NCBI RefSeq assembly: GCF_002119765.1
Contig: NZ_CP021112.1
Location: 3,156,501-3,220,500, forward strand
Length of the DNA stretch: 64,000 nucleotides
Direction: 5' to 3'
Origin: Pseudorhodoplanes sinuspersici
GTDB taxonomy: Bacteria > Pseudomonadota > Alphaproteobacteria > Rhizobiales > Xanthobacteraceae
Below, in pieces: positions 26,427 to 35,725 of this stretch. Every line of letters starts with the position of its first letter. The first letter of the stretch is position 1. The notes below the pieces were generated by a model. It saw only the letters and a list, made by a program, of their open reading frames with translations. It had not been told where the DNA came from and ran no database searches. The position numbers were made by a program, and so were the translations under genes.

Positions 26427-26651
26427 ATGACTATCAGGAAACAGATCGCCGTAGTTGCGATGCTGGGTGCGATTTCGGCCGCAGCAATGACGACGCAGGC
26501 ATCGGCGCAGGTCAGCGCCACACGCGCTCATGCCATTATGGTGTGTAACCAGCGCGCGCATGCCGCTTATCCAGTCGACGTTGAGGGTGGACATCACGGC
26601 CGTAGCGAAGTCTATGCGGCCTGCATGACAGAAGCTGGCCAGTTGCCGTAA
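26427..26651 (+). CDS. Small secreted hypothetical protein with two cysteines
   Basis: 74 aa. Signal peptide ~1-27 (MTIRKQIAVVAMLGAISAAA, cleavage after ASA). The mature part has MVCNQRAHAAYP and VYAACMTEAGQLP, a pair of cysteines that could form one disulfide. AAGGAG lies 7 bp before the ATG. This short two-cysteine secreted type is widespread in Bradyrhizobium-like genomes. It stands 22 bp before the EmrA-like gene and may be co-transcribed with it. Confidence 0.68.
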   Translation: MTIRKQIAVVAMLGAISAAAMTTQASAQVSATRAHAIMVCNQRAHAAYPVDVEGGHHGRSEVYAACMTEAGQLP

Positions 26652-26673
26652 GACGTTGGAAGGGGCGGCTGAG

Positions 26674-27975
26674 ATGGACTCCGATACCAGGCAGCCATCC
26701 GAGCTGCTGAAGGAAAATGTAGTCGCCTTGAAGGGAGCCGCGGGCTCTCCGGTTCAATCGCAATCGCCGGTCAGCGACCGGCGATTGCGATCTGATGATG
26801 TCTCTCCTGAACCTCCTAGGGTGATCGGTGAAGAGGCGAAACGGCTCCAGGCGAACGAGGTCGGCAAGCATTTTGAACAGCGTGTCAGACCGGCAGCGAG
26901 CCAAAAGCGCGGCAGCTTCCTTCGCCGTCAGCTGGGCTTATCTGCAGTTGGCCTTCTTGCTGCGCTGCTTCTTGGAGGGGCAGGGTACATCTACTGGGAT
27001 TATGCCGACCACTTCGAAACGACCGATGATGCCTTTGTCGAAGCGCGCAATTTCTCAATCGCGCCGAAAGTGGCGGGCTACATCACCCAAATTGCCGTTA
27101 CCGACAATCAGCATGTAAAGACAGGTGATTTGATCGCGCGTATCGATGACCGCGATTTTCGCGTTGCGCTTGAGCAGGCGGAAGCACAGGTGGCGGCTGC
27201 TGCGGCCAACATTCAGAACATTGATGCACAAACAGCCATACAGCAGGCACAGATCACCGCGAGTCAGGCGCAGGTCGAACAAGCGCAGGCGGCGCTGACT
27301 TTCGCCGGGCAGGAGGCCACGCGTTTCCATGACCTGGCTGTCAGTCAGGCTGGCACAGTCCAGATGGAGCAGCAGACAGCTTCAACACTTCGTCAGGACC
27401 AGGCGGCTCTCCGAAACGCACAAGCTGCTCTTGTGGTCGCCCAGCGCCAGATAGAATCACTGAAGGCGCAGCGCAGCGCCGCAGAGGCCTCCCTTGCACA
27501 AGCAAAAGCGCAGCGTGATCAAGCGAAACTAAATCTCTCTTACACCACCATCACCGCGGCACAGGCCGGGCGCATTGTCAATCTCTCCGGCGCCGTCGGC
27601 CAATATGCGCAAGCTGGCACGAGCTTCAGCATGTTTGTGCCGGACGAACTTTGGGTTATTGCCAATTACAAAGAAACGCAGCTCGACGAGATGCGCCCCG
27701 GTCAGCATGTGACCATGCGCATCGATGCCTACCCAAATCGCGTGATCGAAGGTCATGTCGACAGCGTGCAGCCCGGGTCCGGCACGGCCTTCTCGTTGCT
27801 CCCCGTGCAGAATGCGACCGGAAATTTCGTCAAGATCGTGCAGCGCGTGCCGGTCAAGCTCGCCATGGACAATCCGCCGGCCGATGTCGCGCTCGGTCCG
27901 GGCATGTCAGTTGTGCCATCCGTCCGCGTGAATACTGCACCATCGCTCTTTGAGCGGCTGAGGGAGCGTCTATGA
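26674..27975 (+). CDS. EmrA/HlyD-like membrane fusion protein
   Basis: 433 aa. A cytosolic N-terminal tail of ~85 residues, longer than usual, precedes one membrane helix (~88-110). Biotinyl-lipoyl halves flank a long coiled coil (~145-290, rich in Gln and Ala) and a beta-barrel domain follows. TTDDAFVEARNFSIAPKVAG and GARIVNLSGAVGQYA-like text are typical of EmrA. The next gene is an EmrB-type MFS pump, overlapped by 4 bp. The ATG at 26674 follows GGAAGGGG; the in-frame TTG at 26656 is less likely. Confidence 0.9.
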   Translation: MDSDTRQPSELLKENVVALKGAAGSPVQSQSPVSDRRLRSDDVSPEPPRVIGEEAKRLQANEVGKHFEQRVRPAASQKRGSFLRRQLGLSAVGLLAALLLGGAGYIYWDYADHFETTDDAFVEARNFSIAPKVAGYITQIAVTDNQHVKTGDLIARIDDRDFRVALEQAEAQVAAAAANIQNIDAQTAIQQAQITASQAQVEQAQAALTFAGQEATRFHDLAVSQAGTVQMEQQTASTLRQDQAALRNAQAALVVAQRQIESLKAQRSAAEASLAQAKAQRDQAKLNLSYTTITAAQAGRIVNLSGAVGQYAQAGTSFSMFVPDELWVIANYKETQLDEMRPGQHVTMRIDAYPNRVIEGHVDSVQPGSGTAFSLLPVQNATGNFVKIVQRVPVKLAMDNPPADVALGPGMSVVPSVRVNTAPSLFERLRERL

Positions 27976-29576
27976 GCGCCGCTTCAGCCACCGTGGACGG
28001 CTTCGGTCCGTCGGGAAACGCGAGCCGCGCCGTTAACCCCTGGCTTATCGTGGTCGTGGTGTCCATGGCCGCCTTCATGGAAGTGCTGGACACGACCATC
28101 GCCAACGTCGCATTGCCCTATATCGGAGGCGGACTGGCGATCAGCACCGACGACGCCTCCTGGGTGATTACGACCTATCTGGTCGCCAATGCGATCATCC
28201 TGACGGCAAGCAGCTTTCTTGCCAAGAGACTTGGCCGCAAACGATTCTATATGATCTGCGTGGTACTTTTCACCGTAAGTTCGGTGCTCTGCGGCTTGGC
28301 CTGGAACCTTGAGTCGCTTCTTTTCTTCCGTATCCTGCAAGGCTTGGGCGGCGGCGGCATGGTGCCAGTCTCGCAGTCGATCCTCGCCGATACGTTTCCG
28401 CCAGAGAAGCGTGGTCAGGCCTTTGCTGCGTTCGGAGTCGCAGTGGTCGTCGCCCCGGTTGTCGGTCCGACCCTCGGCGGCTTCCTCGCTGACAATGCTG
28501 GATGGGAATGGTGTTTTCTGGTCAACGGCCCCATCGGGATCCTGTCGGTTGTGCTCGTTTGGCTTGTACTTCCGAAGCCGAAGCTGGCGGAACGCGAGAG
28601 ACTGGAGCAAGAGGGCATACGCTTTGATGTGATCGGATTCCTGCTCGTTGCAACATTTCTCGGATCTCTCGAAGTCATTCTCGATCGGGGTCAGGAGGAC
28701 GACTGGTTCGGATCAAACTTTATCATCGCCTTCACGGTCATCTGCATACTGGCATTCGTTTTGATGATTCCCTGGGGGCTTACTCGTAAGAGTCCTCTCG
28801 TCGATTTCCGAATGCTGGCAACCCGCCAGTTTGGATCCTGCTTTATTGTCATGCTGATGGCCGGCGCGATTCTGCTTGCGACCACGCAGTTTCTGCCGCT
28901 GCTGGTGCAGCAGAGCTTCGGTTACACGGCGACCTGGGCCGGTCTCGTGCTGTCGCCCGGCGGAGTGGTCACCATGATCATGATGTTCGCCAATGGTCGC
29001 CTGCTGACCTTCGTCCAGCCGAAATATTTGATAGCGACCGGTGCGCTCATCGTCGCGGCTTCCATGTACGGTTTGACGAATATTTATGCCGACATCGACT
29101 TTTCCTATTTTGCCTGGTCCCGCATTTATATCGGCATAGGCTTGCCGCTGATCTTCGTCCCGGTCCTGACGGCTTCATATGCCGGCGTTCCGCCGGACAT
29201 GACCGATCAGGCTTCGGCTCTCATGAATGCAGCCCGCAATATTGGCGGCTCGATCGGCGTGTCGCTGGGCATGAATGTGCTGGCGTTTCGTGGGCAGTTT
29301 CATCAGAGCCGGCTCGTCGAAAGCGTGTATCCCTCAAATCCGGCGTATCAGGACACACTTCAGAAAGTGACTGATTATTTCGTCAATCAGGGCAGCTCGG
29401 TATTGCAAGCCCAGCAACAGGCTATTGCGTGGATCGGCCAACAGGTGCAAATTCAGGTTGCATTTCTGGCCTATGTTGACGTTTTTTGGACCCTGATGTT
29501 ACTTGCGCTGGCTGCTGTGCCGCTTGCGCTTATCCTGCGAAACATCAAGTTGGGCGCTCCGGCCGCCGCGGAATAA
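27972..29576 (+). CDS. DHA2 family EmrB-like MFS efflux permease
   Basis: 534 aa, 14 predicted helices. AAFMEVLDTTIANVALPYIGG and APVVGPTLGGFLADNAGWEW (motif C) place it with EmrB. With the upstream fusion protein, its ATG overlapping that stop (ATGA), and an outer-membrane TolC encoded elsewhere, it would export hydrophobic toxicants across both membranes. The second DHA2 gene of the window lies 4 kb away without a fusion partner. Substrate unknown. Confidence 0.92.
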   Translation: MSAASATVDGFGPSGNASRAVNPWLIVVVVSMAAFMEVLDTTIANVALPYIGGGLAISTDDASWVITTYLVANAIILTASSFLAKRLGRKRFYMICVVLFTVSSVLCGLAWNLESLLFFRILQGLGGGGMVPVSQSILADTFPPEKRGQAFAAFGVAVVVAPVVGPTLGGFLADNAGWEWCFLVNGPIGILSVVLVWLVLPKPKLAERERLEQEGIRFDVIGFLLVATFLGSLEVILDRGQEDDWFGSNFIIAFTVICILAFVLMIPWGLTRKSPLVDFRMLATRQFGSCFIVMLMAGAILLATTQFLPLLVQQSFGYTATWAGLVLSPGGVVTMIMMFANGRLLTFVQPKYLIATGALIVAASMYGLTNIYADIDFSYFAWSRIYIGIGLPLIFVPVLTASYAGVPPDMTDQASALMNAARNIGGSIGVSLGMNVLAFRGQFHQSRLVESVYPSNPAYQDTLQKVTDYFVNQGSSVLQAQQQAIAWIGQQVQIQVAFLAYVDVFWTLMLLALAAVPLALILRNIKLGAPAAAE

Positions 29577-29758
29577 TGACCATTTTGTAGGGTTAGGTAC
29601 TGGGCAGCGCCCTGTTGCAGCCGTGCTTCTTTTCGTTAAGTCTCTGGCGGTTCCATAAACCTATGCACTGACAGCGGGTACTCCGACCACTGCCGCAATT
29701 GAGGGTGCTGTCCGCTGGCAAGACTTTTGGGGGCTCCAAATTAGAAGAGGGCATTTTG

Positions 29759-31216
29759 ATGGCAAATTCATTCTCCGTGCCCGCAAAGGCGTCACCCATA
29801 CTTGGGATCGCGACTCTCTTGTTTGCGGTCGCCATATTCATTGTCGACACATTCACGCCTTTCGATATGGCGATTGCCGTTCTCTACGTCGTTGTCGTGT
29901 TGATGGCGGCCAATTTATTCGACCGGACCGGCCTTCTGCTTGTCGCTTTTGCATGCATGGCGTTGACCATAACGAGCTATTTTCTGTCGCATAGCCTGCA
30001 TGTCGATACCGCACTTGTTCGATTCCTCGTGAGTCTGACAGCCATCATCATCACGTCCATTCTGGTTCTTGCCAATCAGACGGCGACGAAGACTCTGCGT
30101 GAGAAAGCCGAACTTCTGGATCTGACTCACGACAGCGTACTGGTTCGCCATATGAGTGATGACATTATCACCTACTGGAATCGCGGCGCGGAAGAGCTTT
30201 ACGGCTGGCCAAGCGAGGAAGCCATCGGCAAGCCGTCGCATGAGTTGTTGCGGACAGTTTTCCCGGAGCCGATCGAGACGATCAATGCCGAAATCGTCCG
30301 CTCAGGACGATGGGAAGGGGACCTCGTTCACCGCAAGCGGGATGGCTCGCAGGTGACGGTGTCAAGCCGATGGTCGTTGTTACGCAATGAACGCGGGCAG
30401 CCGATGTCAGTTCTGGAGACAAATACCGATATTACCGAGCGGATGCAGGCCGAGGAGGCCATGAATCAGGTGCAGGCCCAGCTTGCGCATGTCACGCGTG
30501 TAGCAACTCTCGGAGAGCTGACGGCTTCGATTGCACATGAAGTCAATCAGCCGCTCGCCGCCGTCGTCACGAATGGCGAAGCCTCCCTGCGTTGGATTAA
30601 CCGTGACGTTCCTGACATGGAAGAGGCGCGAAGCGCCATAGCGCGCATGATCAGCGAGGCGAAGCGTGCGAGCGAGGTGATCGCAAAAACCCGTGCGATG
30701 TCGCGAAAGACAAAGCCGGAGAAGGTCGGGGTCGACATCAAGGACCTTGTCGACGAAATTGCGCTCCTGATCCAGCGCGAGCTGATCAATCATCGGGTCT
30801 TGCTGCGATTGGATATTCCTCAGTCTGTTCCCGCTGTGGCGGGAGACCGGATTCAATTACAGCAGGTGATCATGAATCTGCTGATGAACGGAGTTCAGGC
30901 CATGACGACCGTCACCGGGCGCGAACGAGAGCTGGTCGTCGGCGCGCATAACCATGAAGCCGACCAGGTTCTCGTCAGTGTCAGAGATACGGGCGTGGGA
31001 TTTACGCCGGACGACGAGACGCGGTTGTTTCAGGCGTTTTATACGACCAAGAACGAAGGAATGGGTATGGGGCTTTCGATCAGCCGCACGATCATCGAGG
31101 CGCATGGAGGTCGGATATGGGCTTCCCGCAACCCCGATGCCGGTGTGACATTTCAGTTCATGCTGCCGGCGATGCCGAGCAGCGAAGTAGCGGCCCCAGC
31201 CGCGAAGGCGGGCTGA
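29759..31216 (+). CDS. Membrane PAS-domain sensor histidine kinase (FixL-like)
   Basis: 485 aa. Four hydrophobic segments at ~13-107, a PAS domain at ~118-230 (YWNRGAEELYGWPSEEAIG), HisKA with the phosphate-accepting His260 in ELTASIAHEVNQPLAAV, and an HATPase domain with N-box LLMNGVQAM, DTGVGF and GMGMGLSISRTIIEAHGG. The kinase core is of the FixL/DctB type. No cognate regulator is adjacent, but two FixJ-type regulators lie 5-6 kb away. The PAS domain lacks an evident heme histidine of FixL, so the signal is unknown. GAAGAGGG precedes the ATG at 29759. Confidence 0.9.
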   Translation: MANSFSVPAKASPILGIATLLFAVAIFIVDTFTPFDMAIAVLYVVVVLMAANLFDRTGLLLVAFACMALTITSYFLSHSLHVDTALVRFLVSLTAIIITSILVLANQTATKTLREKAELLDLTHDSVLVRHMSDDIITYWNRGAEELYGWPSEEAIGKPSHELLRTVFPEPIETINAEIVRSGRWEGDLVHRKRDGSQVTVSSRWSLLRNERGQPMSVLETNTDITERMQAEEAMNQVQAQLAHVTRVATLGELTASIAHEVNQPLAAVVTNGEASLRWINRDVPDMEEARSAIARMISEAKRASEVIAKTRAMSRKTKPEKVGVDIKDLVDEIALLIQRELINHRVLLRLDIPQSVPAVAGDRIQLQQVIMNLLMNGVQAMTTVTGRERELVVGAHNHEADQVLVSVRDTGVGFTPDDETRLFQAFYTTKNEGMGMGLSISRTIIEAHGGRIWASRNPDAGVTFQFMLPAMPSSEVAAPAAKAG

Positions 31217-31235
31217 GAGAAGGCCTGCGACGACT

Positions 31236-32699
31236 TCAGTTCAGTATTTGGCGCTGCACGATCCTTCCGGGCTGAGCCGGCGTGCCCTCCGCAATGACGA
31301 GATAGCGCCGTTCAGCCCTCGCATCGTTCTGGACGATCTGGCGGATCGGACCGGTTGTATTGACGATAGCCGAACCGGCCGGATTGGTCGTGAATGCGGA
31401 GAGCAACTCAAGCGTGCCCGTGCCGTCCGGATGGCTCGACAGGGCGAGCACATGGGGCTTCTTCGGCTCGAGACCGGTGACCGAAGCCTGCAAGATCTGG
31501 ATCAGCCCCTGATCGAACAGCGAAATGCTTGTTGGCGGTGTCCCGCCCGCCTTGGTCTCATTGATGGACGCAAGGGTGAGATGCGCCGCCTGTCCGGCGA
31601 CACCAAGCGGCTCAAGGCCTGCCGTGCCGTCGCCTGCGGGTACCGCGTCAGGCACGTAGTTTACGGCCTGCGGAGCCTGCCCGATCGGGATGGTGGCGAT
31701 CACCTTGTTGCTCAAAGTGTCGATCGCAGCGAGCGCGTCGGCATTCTCAAGTCCGACGTAGACGCGAGAGCCATCGCCCGAGGGCCAGACGCCATGCGGC
31801 AGCTTGCCGACCGCAATGGTCGCGACCTGGGAAAAATCGTCAATGCGGAACACCTTCACCTCGTTGAGGCCGCCGATTGTGACATAGGCGAAGGTGCCGT
31901 TGGCGTTATGCGCAAAGTTGACGTGGTTGGTAATCGGGCCGGTGTCGATCGTCTTGAGGAGATTAAACGGTGGCTGCGCATTGAAGACCTGAGTCTTGCC
32001 GACGTCTTTCAAAGTGAACCACACCTGCTTTCCGTCCGGCGTCGCCGCGATATTCGGGCAGAATGGACTTTCTTGCGCCACACGACCAACGATTTGATGA
32101 TCGGCGACCGAGATCACCAGCGTCTCGGGCGTGAATGACGAGCAGACATAGCCGTACTTGCCGTCCGGCGAGAAGATTTGCATGCCAGGGCCGTTCGGCA
32201 CCTTGATCCGCGTTTTTTCTTCATAGGTTTTACCATCAAGCACGGCGACATAATCTTCACCGCGCACTGTCACCCACACTTCCTTGCCGTCCGGGGTGAA
32301 GAAAGCCTCGTGCGGCGAGCGGCCGACATAGGTCGTGTGCTTTACCAGATTGGTAGTGGTGTCGATAAAGGTGACCGAGTTCGAGCCAATTGAAACCACG
32401 GCGATGGTCCTGTGGTCGGGCGAAAAGCCCATGCCGTGGACGAGCACCTGTCCCTTGTAGAGCGGACTGAAATTGCCAGGCTGCGGATCACCGAGGCGGA
32501 TCACGCCGACAAGCCGGTTGGTGGCTGGATCGGTCACGGACACGGTGTTGGAGAATTGCTCGGCGGCATAAACCCGATCGCGGCTGCTCAGCGCAATGTC
32601 GGGAGCGGATGCAGCAAATGGCGCCTGTCCCGCGAAGACGGGAGCAGAGCAGGCGAGGATGGTGCTTGCCAGCAGACTGACGACGATATGGCTCTTCAT
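31236..32699 (-). CDS. YVTN-type beta-propeller secreted protein
   Basis: 487 aa. Signal peptide ~1-23 (cleavage after VFA). Repeated blades follow with the form NTVSVTDPATNRLVGVIRLG, SVTFIDTTTNLVKHTTYVG, YVAVLDGKTYEEKTRIKVP and ALAAIDTLSNKVIATIPIG, the YVTN/cytochrome-D1-like pattern. A non-repeat C-terminal domain (~370-487) follows. Such periplasmic propellers act as binding scaffolds or enzymes; the role is unknown. Its ATG overlaps the DUF305 stop (ATGA), so it is the last gene of the oxalate-decarboxylase operon. It converges on the kinase gene with a 19-bp gap. Confidence 0.85.
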   Translation of the reverse strand: MKSHIVVSLLASTILACSAPVFAGQAPFAASAPDIALSSRDRVYAAEQFSNTVSVTDPATNRLVGVIRLGDPQPGNFSPLYKGQVLVHGMGFSPDHRTIAVVSIGSNSVTFIDTTTNLVKHTTYVGRSPHEAFFTPDGKEVWVTVRGEDYVAVLDGKTYEEKTRIKVPNGPGMQIFSPDGKYGYVCSSFTPETLVISVADHQIVGRVAQESPFCPNIAATPDGKQVWFTLKDVGKTQVFNAQPPFNLLKTIDTGPITNHVNFAHNANGTFAYVTIGGLNEVKVFRIDDFSQVATIAVGKLPHGVWPSGDGSRVYVGLENADALAAIDTLSNKVIATIPIGQAPQAVNYVPDAVPAGDGTAGLEPLGVAGQAAHLTLASINETKAGGTPPTSISLFDQGLIQILQASVTGLEPKKPHVLALSSHPDGTGTLELLSAFTTNPAGSAIVNTTGPIRQIVQNDARAERRYLVIAEGTPAQPGRIVQRQILN

Positions 32700-33253
32700 T
32701 GTTGTGGTTCCTGTTTCATCGGCGTCGCAGGCGGTGTCGACATAGAGCTGTGCGACAGGGCGGGGTGATCATGGTTGGGCGCTCCGGCTTGCGCCGGGTT
32801 CATGACTGTCGGTATTTCTGGTTGTGTCGGTGCCGGAGCAGAGGGCGGCAGCGGCTGACCCATCGCCAGACGCATCGCGGCGATCTCCTGCTGCTGTTCG
32901 ACGATGATTTCCTGCGCGATGCGGCGGATTTGCTCGTTCTTGCCGTATCGCAGTACGGCGAGTGCCATGTCGATGGCGCCCTGATGATGAGGGATCATCA
33001 TCGCGACAAAATCAGCATCGACATCGCCGGTCGGCTTCACGTCCATGTCCGTCATCATTTTGTTCATTGCTGCTGTGTTCTCCGCCAGGAAGGGGGCCTC
33101 TTGCGGGAAGGCATTCGCGTCAGCGTGGTGATGGGTTTGATTGATTTGCTGCGCCGCCATGGCAGAAAGATCATGCGGCCAGGCGGCGGGCGTCGTCGCA
33201 GTGAAAATCACGGCAGCGAGAAAGGCACCGCCAAAACCATGTTTTGCACGCAT
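32696..33253 (-). CDS. DUF305 domain secreted protein
   Basis: 185 aa. Signal peptide ~1-27. The DUF305 core (~60-130) carries DADFVAMMIPHHQGAIDMALAVL and a later RRIAQEIIVEQQQEIAAM; the HH and the following Met/Gln/Glu residues are the conserved ferritin-like helical bundle motif. A His/Met/Pro tail follows. DUF305 proteins are often found with copper resistance genes, and the His- and Met-rich ends here would suit metal binding, but that is inference. It lies 45 bp after the bicupin gene and overlaps the propeller gene. Confidence 0.88.
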   Translation of the reverse strand: MRAKHGFGGAFLAAVIFTATTPAAWPHDLSAMAAQQINQTHHHADANAFPQEAPFLAENTAAMNKMMTDMDVKPTGDVDADFVAMMIPHHQGAIDMALAVLRYGKNEQIRRIAQEIIVEQQQEIAAMRLAMGQPLPPSAPAPTQPEIPTVMNPAQAGAPNHDHPALSHSSMSTPPATPMKQEPQQ

Positions 33254-33298
33254 GCACGTGTGCTCCTCTATGCTAGTCGTTCGCCTAATGAGGTTGGC

Positions 33299-34525
33299 TT
33301 AAGCTGGCACGACCGGCGCGACCTTCTTGCGCAAGGCATTCATGACTTGGGGATCCAGCTTGAGATGCGCCTGGACCAATTCCGGTGGCGTCAATGCCAT
33401 CCAGGTGTCGAGAGACAGATCGGCGTAATAGCTGCTCTTGAAGATCTCGAGAAAGCGCAGCGGCGTGTTGCCGGTGTTCTCGATGTAATGTCCCATTGCG
33501 AACGGCACATAGCCGACATCGCCCGCGCGGAAATCGAACGTCCTCGCCTGACCGGATGCCGCGAACACGCCCATGCGGGCCTGGCCTTCGATGTAATATT
33601 GCCATTCGTTGGTGTTTGGATGCCAATGGAGCTCACGCATTCCGCCCGGCTGGACCTCCACCAGGGCGGAGGCGATTGTCTTTGCGACAGGGAAGACGCT
33701 GGAATCGGTGATCCAGACCGAACCGCTCTTGGTCGTGATCGGTGTCTGCGCCATGATGCGATGGCTGAAGATCTGCGGTGACGCCGTCGCACCGGCGACC
33801 GTGTCCGAGCTTAACGGTCCCGGGACTGGCGCCGGAAACATATATCGCTCGCTAGGATCTGGTGTGTGGCCAAACAGCGAAGCCGGCACGCCGAAATTCT
33901 TGCCCAGGACCTCATTCGGTGTGTGCTTGAACCAGTCGGTGATGAGGAACGTATTGTCCTCGTCGAAATCGCCGTCATCGAAGACGAGGAGAAATTCGCA
34001 GCCGTCGGGGTTCAATCCCTGAATGGAGTGAGGAACGCCGGCCGGAAAATACCAAAGGTCGCCGACACCCACGTCATTGACGAAGCTGCGGCCCTGCGGA
34101 TCGACGGCGGTGATCCGTGCTGAGCCATACAGCATATACGCCCATTCGGCGGCCTTGTGCCAATGCAGCTCACGGACGCCGCCGGCATTGAGGCGCATAT
34201 CCACGCCGGCAATGTCTTTTGACACGCCTAATTCGCGCGAGGTGATCTGGCGCGTCCAGCCACCGGGCTCAAGCCGCATGTGCGCATCTGCGAATGAGAA
34301 GCGCAAATTCGGCAGCGTTCCGTGATCCGTCGAAGGAGGAACCAGAATGTCGGGATTCTGGCTGTCACGCACAACATCGCGTGGGCCAGGATCGGTGCCT
34401 CCAACGCCGGGACGTCGGGGTTGTGGGCCTGTATTGCCAGATTGTGCGTCCGCTGCCGAAGCGGCCATCAGTAAACCTCCGGCCGCAGTTGTTGTCAGCA
34501 TGTGGCGACGAGAAATCTTTTCCAT
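33299..34525 (-). CDS. Bicupin oxalate decarboxylase, Tat-exported
   Basis: 408 aa. A twin-arginine-like signal ([15 protein letters not shown], ~3-28) implies export as a folded metalloprotein. Each cupin carries its metal site: [11 protein letters not shown] at ~118-128 (H121, H123, E127) and [12 protein letters not shown] in the second half. The lid after the first cupin, [14 protein letters not shown], keeps the glutamate equivalent to the catalytic Glu of Bacillus OxdC (SENST), which favours decarboxylase over oxidase activity. OxdC turns oxalate into formate and CO2 with Mn. GGAGG precedes the ATG at 34525; a frame extending to 34654 is not supported. Confidence 0.9.
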   Translation of the reverse strand: MEKISRRHMLTTTAAGGLLMAASAADAQSGNTGPQPRRPGVGGTDPGPRDVVRDSQNPDILVPPSTDHGTLPNLRFSFADAHMRLEPGGWTRQITSRELGVSKDIAGVDMRLNAGGVRELHWHKAAEWAYMLYGSARITAVDPQGRSFVNDVGVGDLWYFPAGVPHSIQGLNPDGCEFLLVFDDGDFDEDNTFLITDWFKHTPNEVLGKNFGVPASLFGHTPDPSERYMFPAPVPGPLSSDTVAGATASPQIFSHRIMAQTPITTKSGSVWITDSSVFPVAKTIASALVEVQPGGMRELHWHPNTNEWQYYIEGQARMGVFAASGQARTFDFRAGDVGYVPFAMGHYIENTGNTPLRFLEIFKSSYYADLSLDTWMALTPPELVQAHLKLDPQVMNALRKKVAPVVPA

Positions 34526-34547
34526 CGAGGTCCTCCGAAATTTCTGG

Positions 34548-35003
34548 TTACGGCGTAACGGTGCCGCCTGGTCTGGTGGTTGGATCAGTGGTGGCGCTTG
34601 CGATGCTGAATGTGCCGATCCACAAATTGCGCACGTTGGCGTCGCGGGCCGCATCGGGCCAAATCAAAAGCTGATTGCTATCCTGAGCGACGCGGTAACG
34701 GTGGCCGGTCAGATCGGGTTCCGTAGGATGAATGCAATCTTGCAGCGGTGTTCCCAGCTCCGGCGGCATATGCCGAAAATGGGACATTGCGTTTCCGCTG
34801 CGATAGTCATTGGAAAAATCTTGCGCGGCTGCGGGGATCGGATTCGAGAGCTGTGCGCTCAGAACGATCAATTTTGCGACGAGTTTTGTTCTATATCGCC
34901 CTTTGCTTAGTAGGATATTCCTGACACGCCGCTTTACGGTGCCAAGCTTGGGCTCTTTCTGAATCTTTGTGCCGGTGGCGTTGAACAAGTGAGGAATTGG
35001 CAT
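34548..35003 (-). CDS. Hypothetical protein upstream of the bicupin gene
   Basis: Up to 151 aa. The stretch [20 protein letters not shown] looks like the end of a signal peptide with cleavage after AAA, so the true start may be a later GTG/ATG near codon 23-35. The rest ([37 protein letters not shown]) matches no family I know. It ends 22 bp before the bicupin start in the same orientation and is probably the first gene of that operon. Coding status is moderately supported by composition only. Confidence 0.45.
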   Translation of the reverse strand: MPIPHLFNATGTKIQKEPKLGTVKRRVRNILLSKGRYRTKLVAKLIVLSAQLSNPIPAAAQDFSNDYRSGNAMSHFRHMPPELGTPLQDCIHPTEPDLTGHRYRVAQDSNQLLIWPDAARDANVRNLWIGTFSIASATTDPTTRPGGTVTP

Positions 35004-35251
35004 GACGAAGGCCCAGCCGCTTGAAGCGTTGTGTGGTTAATGGCCCTTTCAAAGTAGATGTCGGCAAGAAAGAAGACATGGCGAAGATTGCCGCCATTGA
35101 CGATGTGTTGCTTATTTAATGACAGCGATGGCGCCGCAGCGAGGCGCGCGGTTGTCAGAACCGAGATCACTCAAAAGCCATCACATGATGAGAGCCATGC
35201 GAGGAATGATTGATCATAAATTTCGGTCGGGACATACAAACATACAAACAA

Positions 35252-35288
35252 CAGCCCGCTCCACATCAGGGTGATAAGGAGCGGGCTG
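35252..35288 (-). terminator. Rho-independent terminator after the 131-aa secreted protein gene
   Basis: CAGCCCGCTC (35252-35261) pairs perfectly with GAGCGGGCTG (35279-35288). On the minus strand the stem is followed by TTGTTTGTATGTTTG, a U-rich tract. It lies 42 bp after the stop at 35330. Confidence 0.8.
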
Positions 35289-35329
35289 ATCTGAAATGTC
35301 GTGCGGCAATCCAGGAGGATGGCCCATCG

Positions 35330-35725
35330 TCAGACTTCGATTTCATCGACCTTGAACAGGGAATAGTAGACCGCCGGTTTGGTCGCCTCGAGCCCGGATT
35401 CGGTGACGACGCCGAAAACGACGATCTTCGCGATCCGATAGGTCAAACCTTTACTCCTGGCCGTCGCCAAATCCGGTCCTCGCATATAAGCCGTGGTGGC
35501 GACGACACAGGCCGTCGGATTCGCTGCTTCCTGGTTGACTTCATTGATGGCGGTCTGCGCATCGCCATCATAGTGCGTGACGAACATTTCGACCTGAGAT
35601 TCGGTGTCGCACACAAGATTGGTGCCGACCTCGATATCTTCTTCCGAGACCTGCGCTTGTGCCGTTTGGCTCAGCGGTAGAAATAATGGAAGAGCAATCA
35701 TTGCGGCTCGCATTGCAGCTTTCAT
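35330..35725 (-). CDS. Small secreted hypothetical protein
   Basis: 131 aa. Signal peptide ~1-25 (AAMIALPLFLPLSQTAQAQ). The mature part has two cysteines (TNLVCDTESQVEMFV, NPTACVVATTAYMRG) and ends in a beta-strand-rich SLFKVDEIEV. GGAGG lies 6 bp before the ATG at 35725. Proteins of this form are recurrent and uncharacterised in the group. It has its own terminator, so it is probably monocistronic. Confidence 0.72.
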   Translation of the reverse strand: MKAAMRAAMIALPLFLPLSQTAQAQVSEEDIEVGTNLVCDTESQVEMFVTHYDGDAQTAINEVNQEAANPTACVVATTAYMRGPDLATARSKGLTYRIAKIVVFGVVTESGLEATKPAVYYSLFKVDEIEV

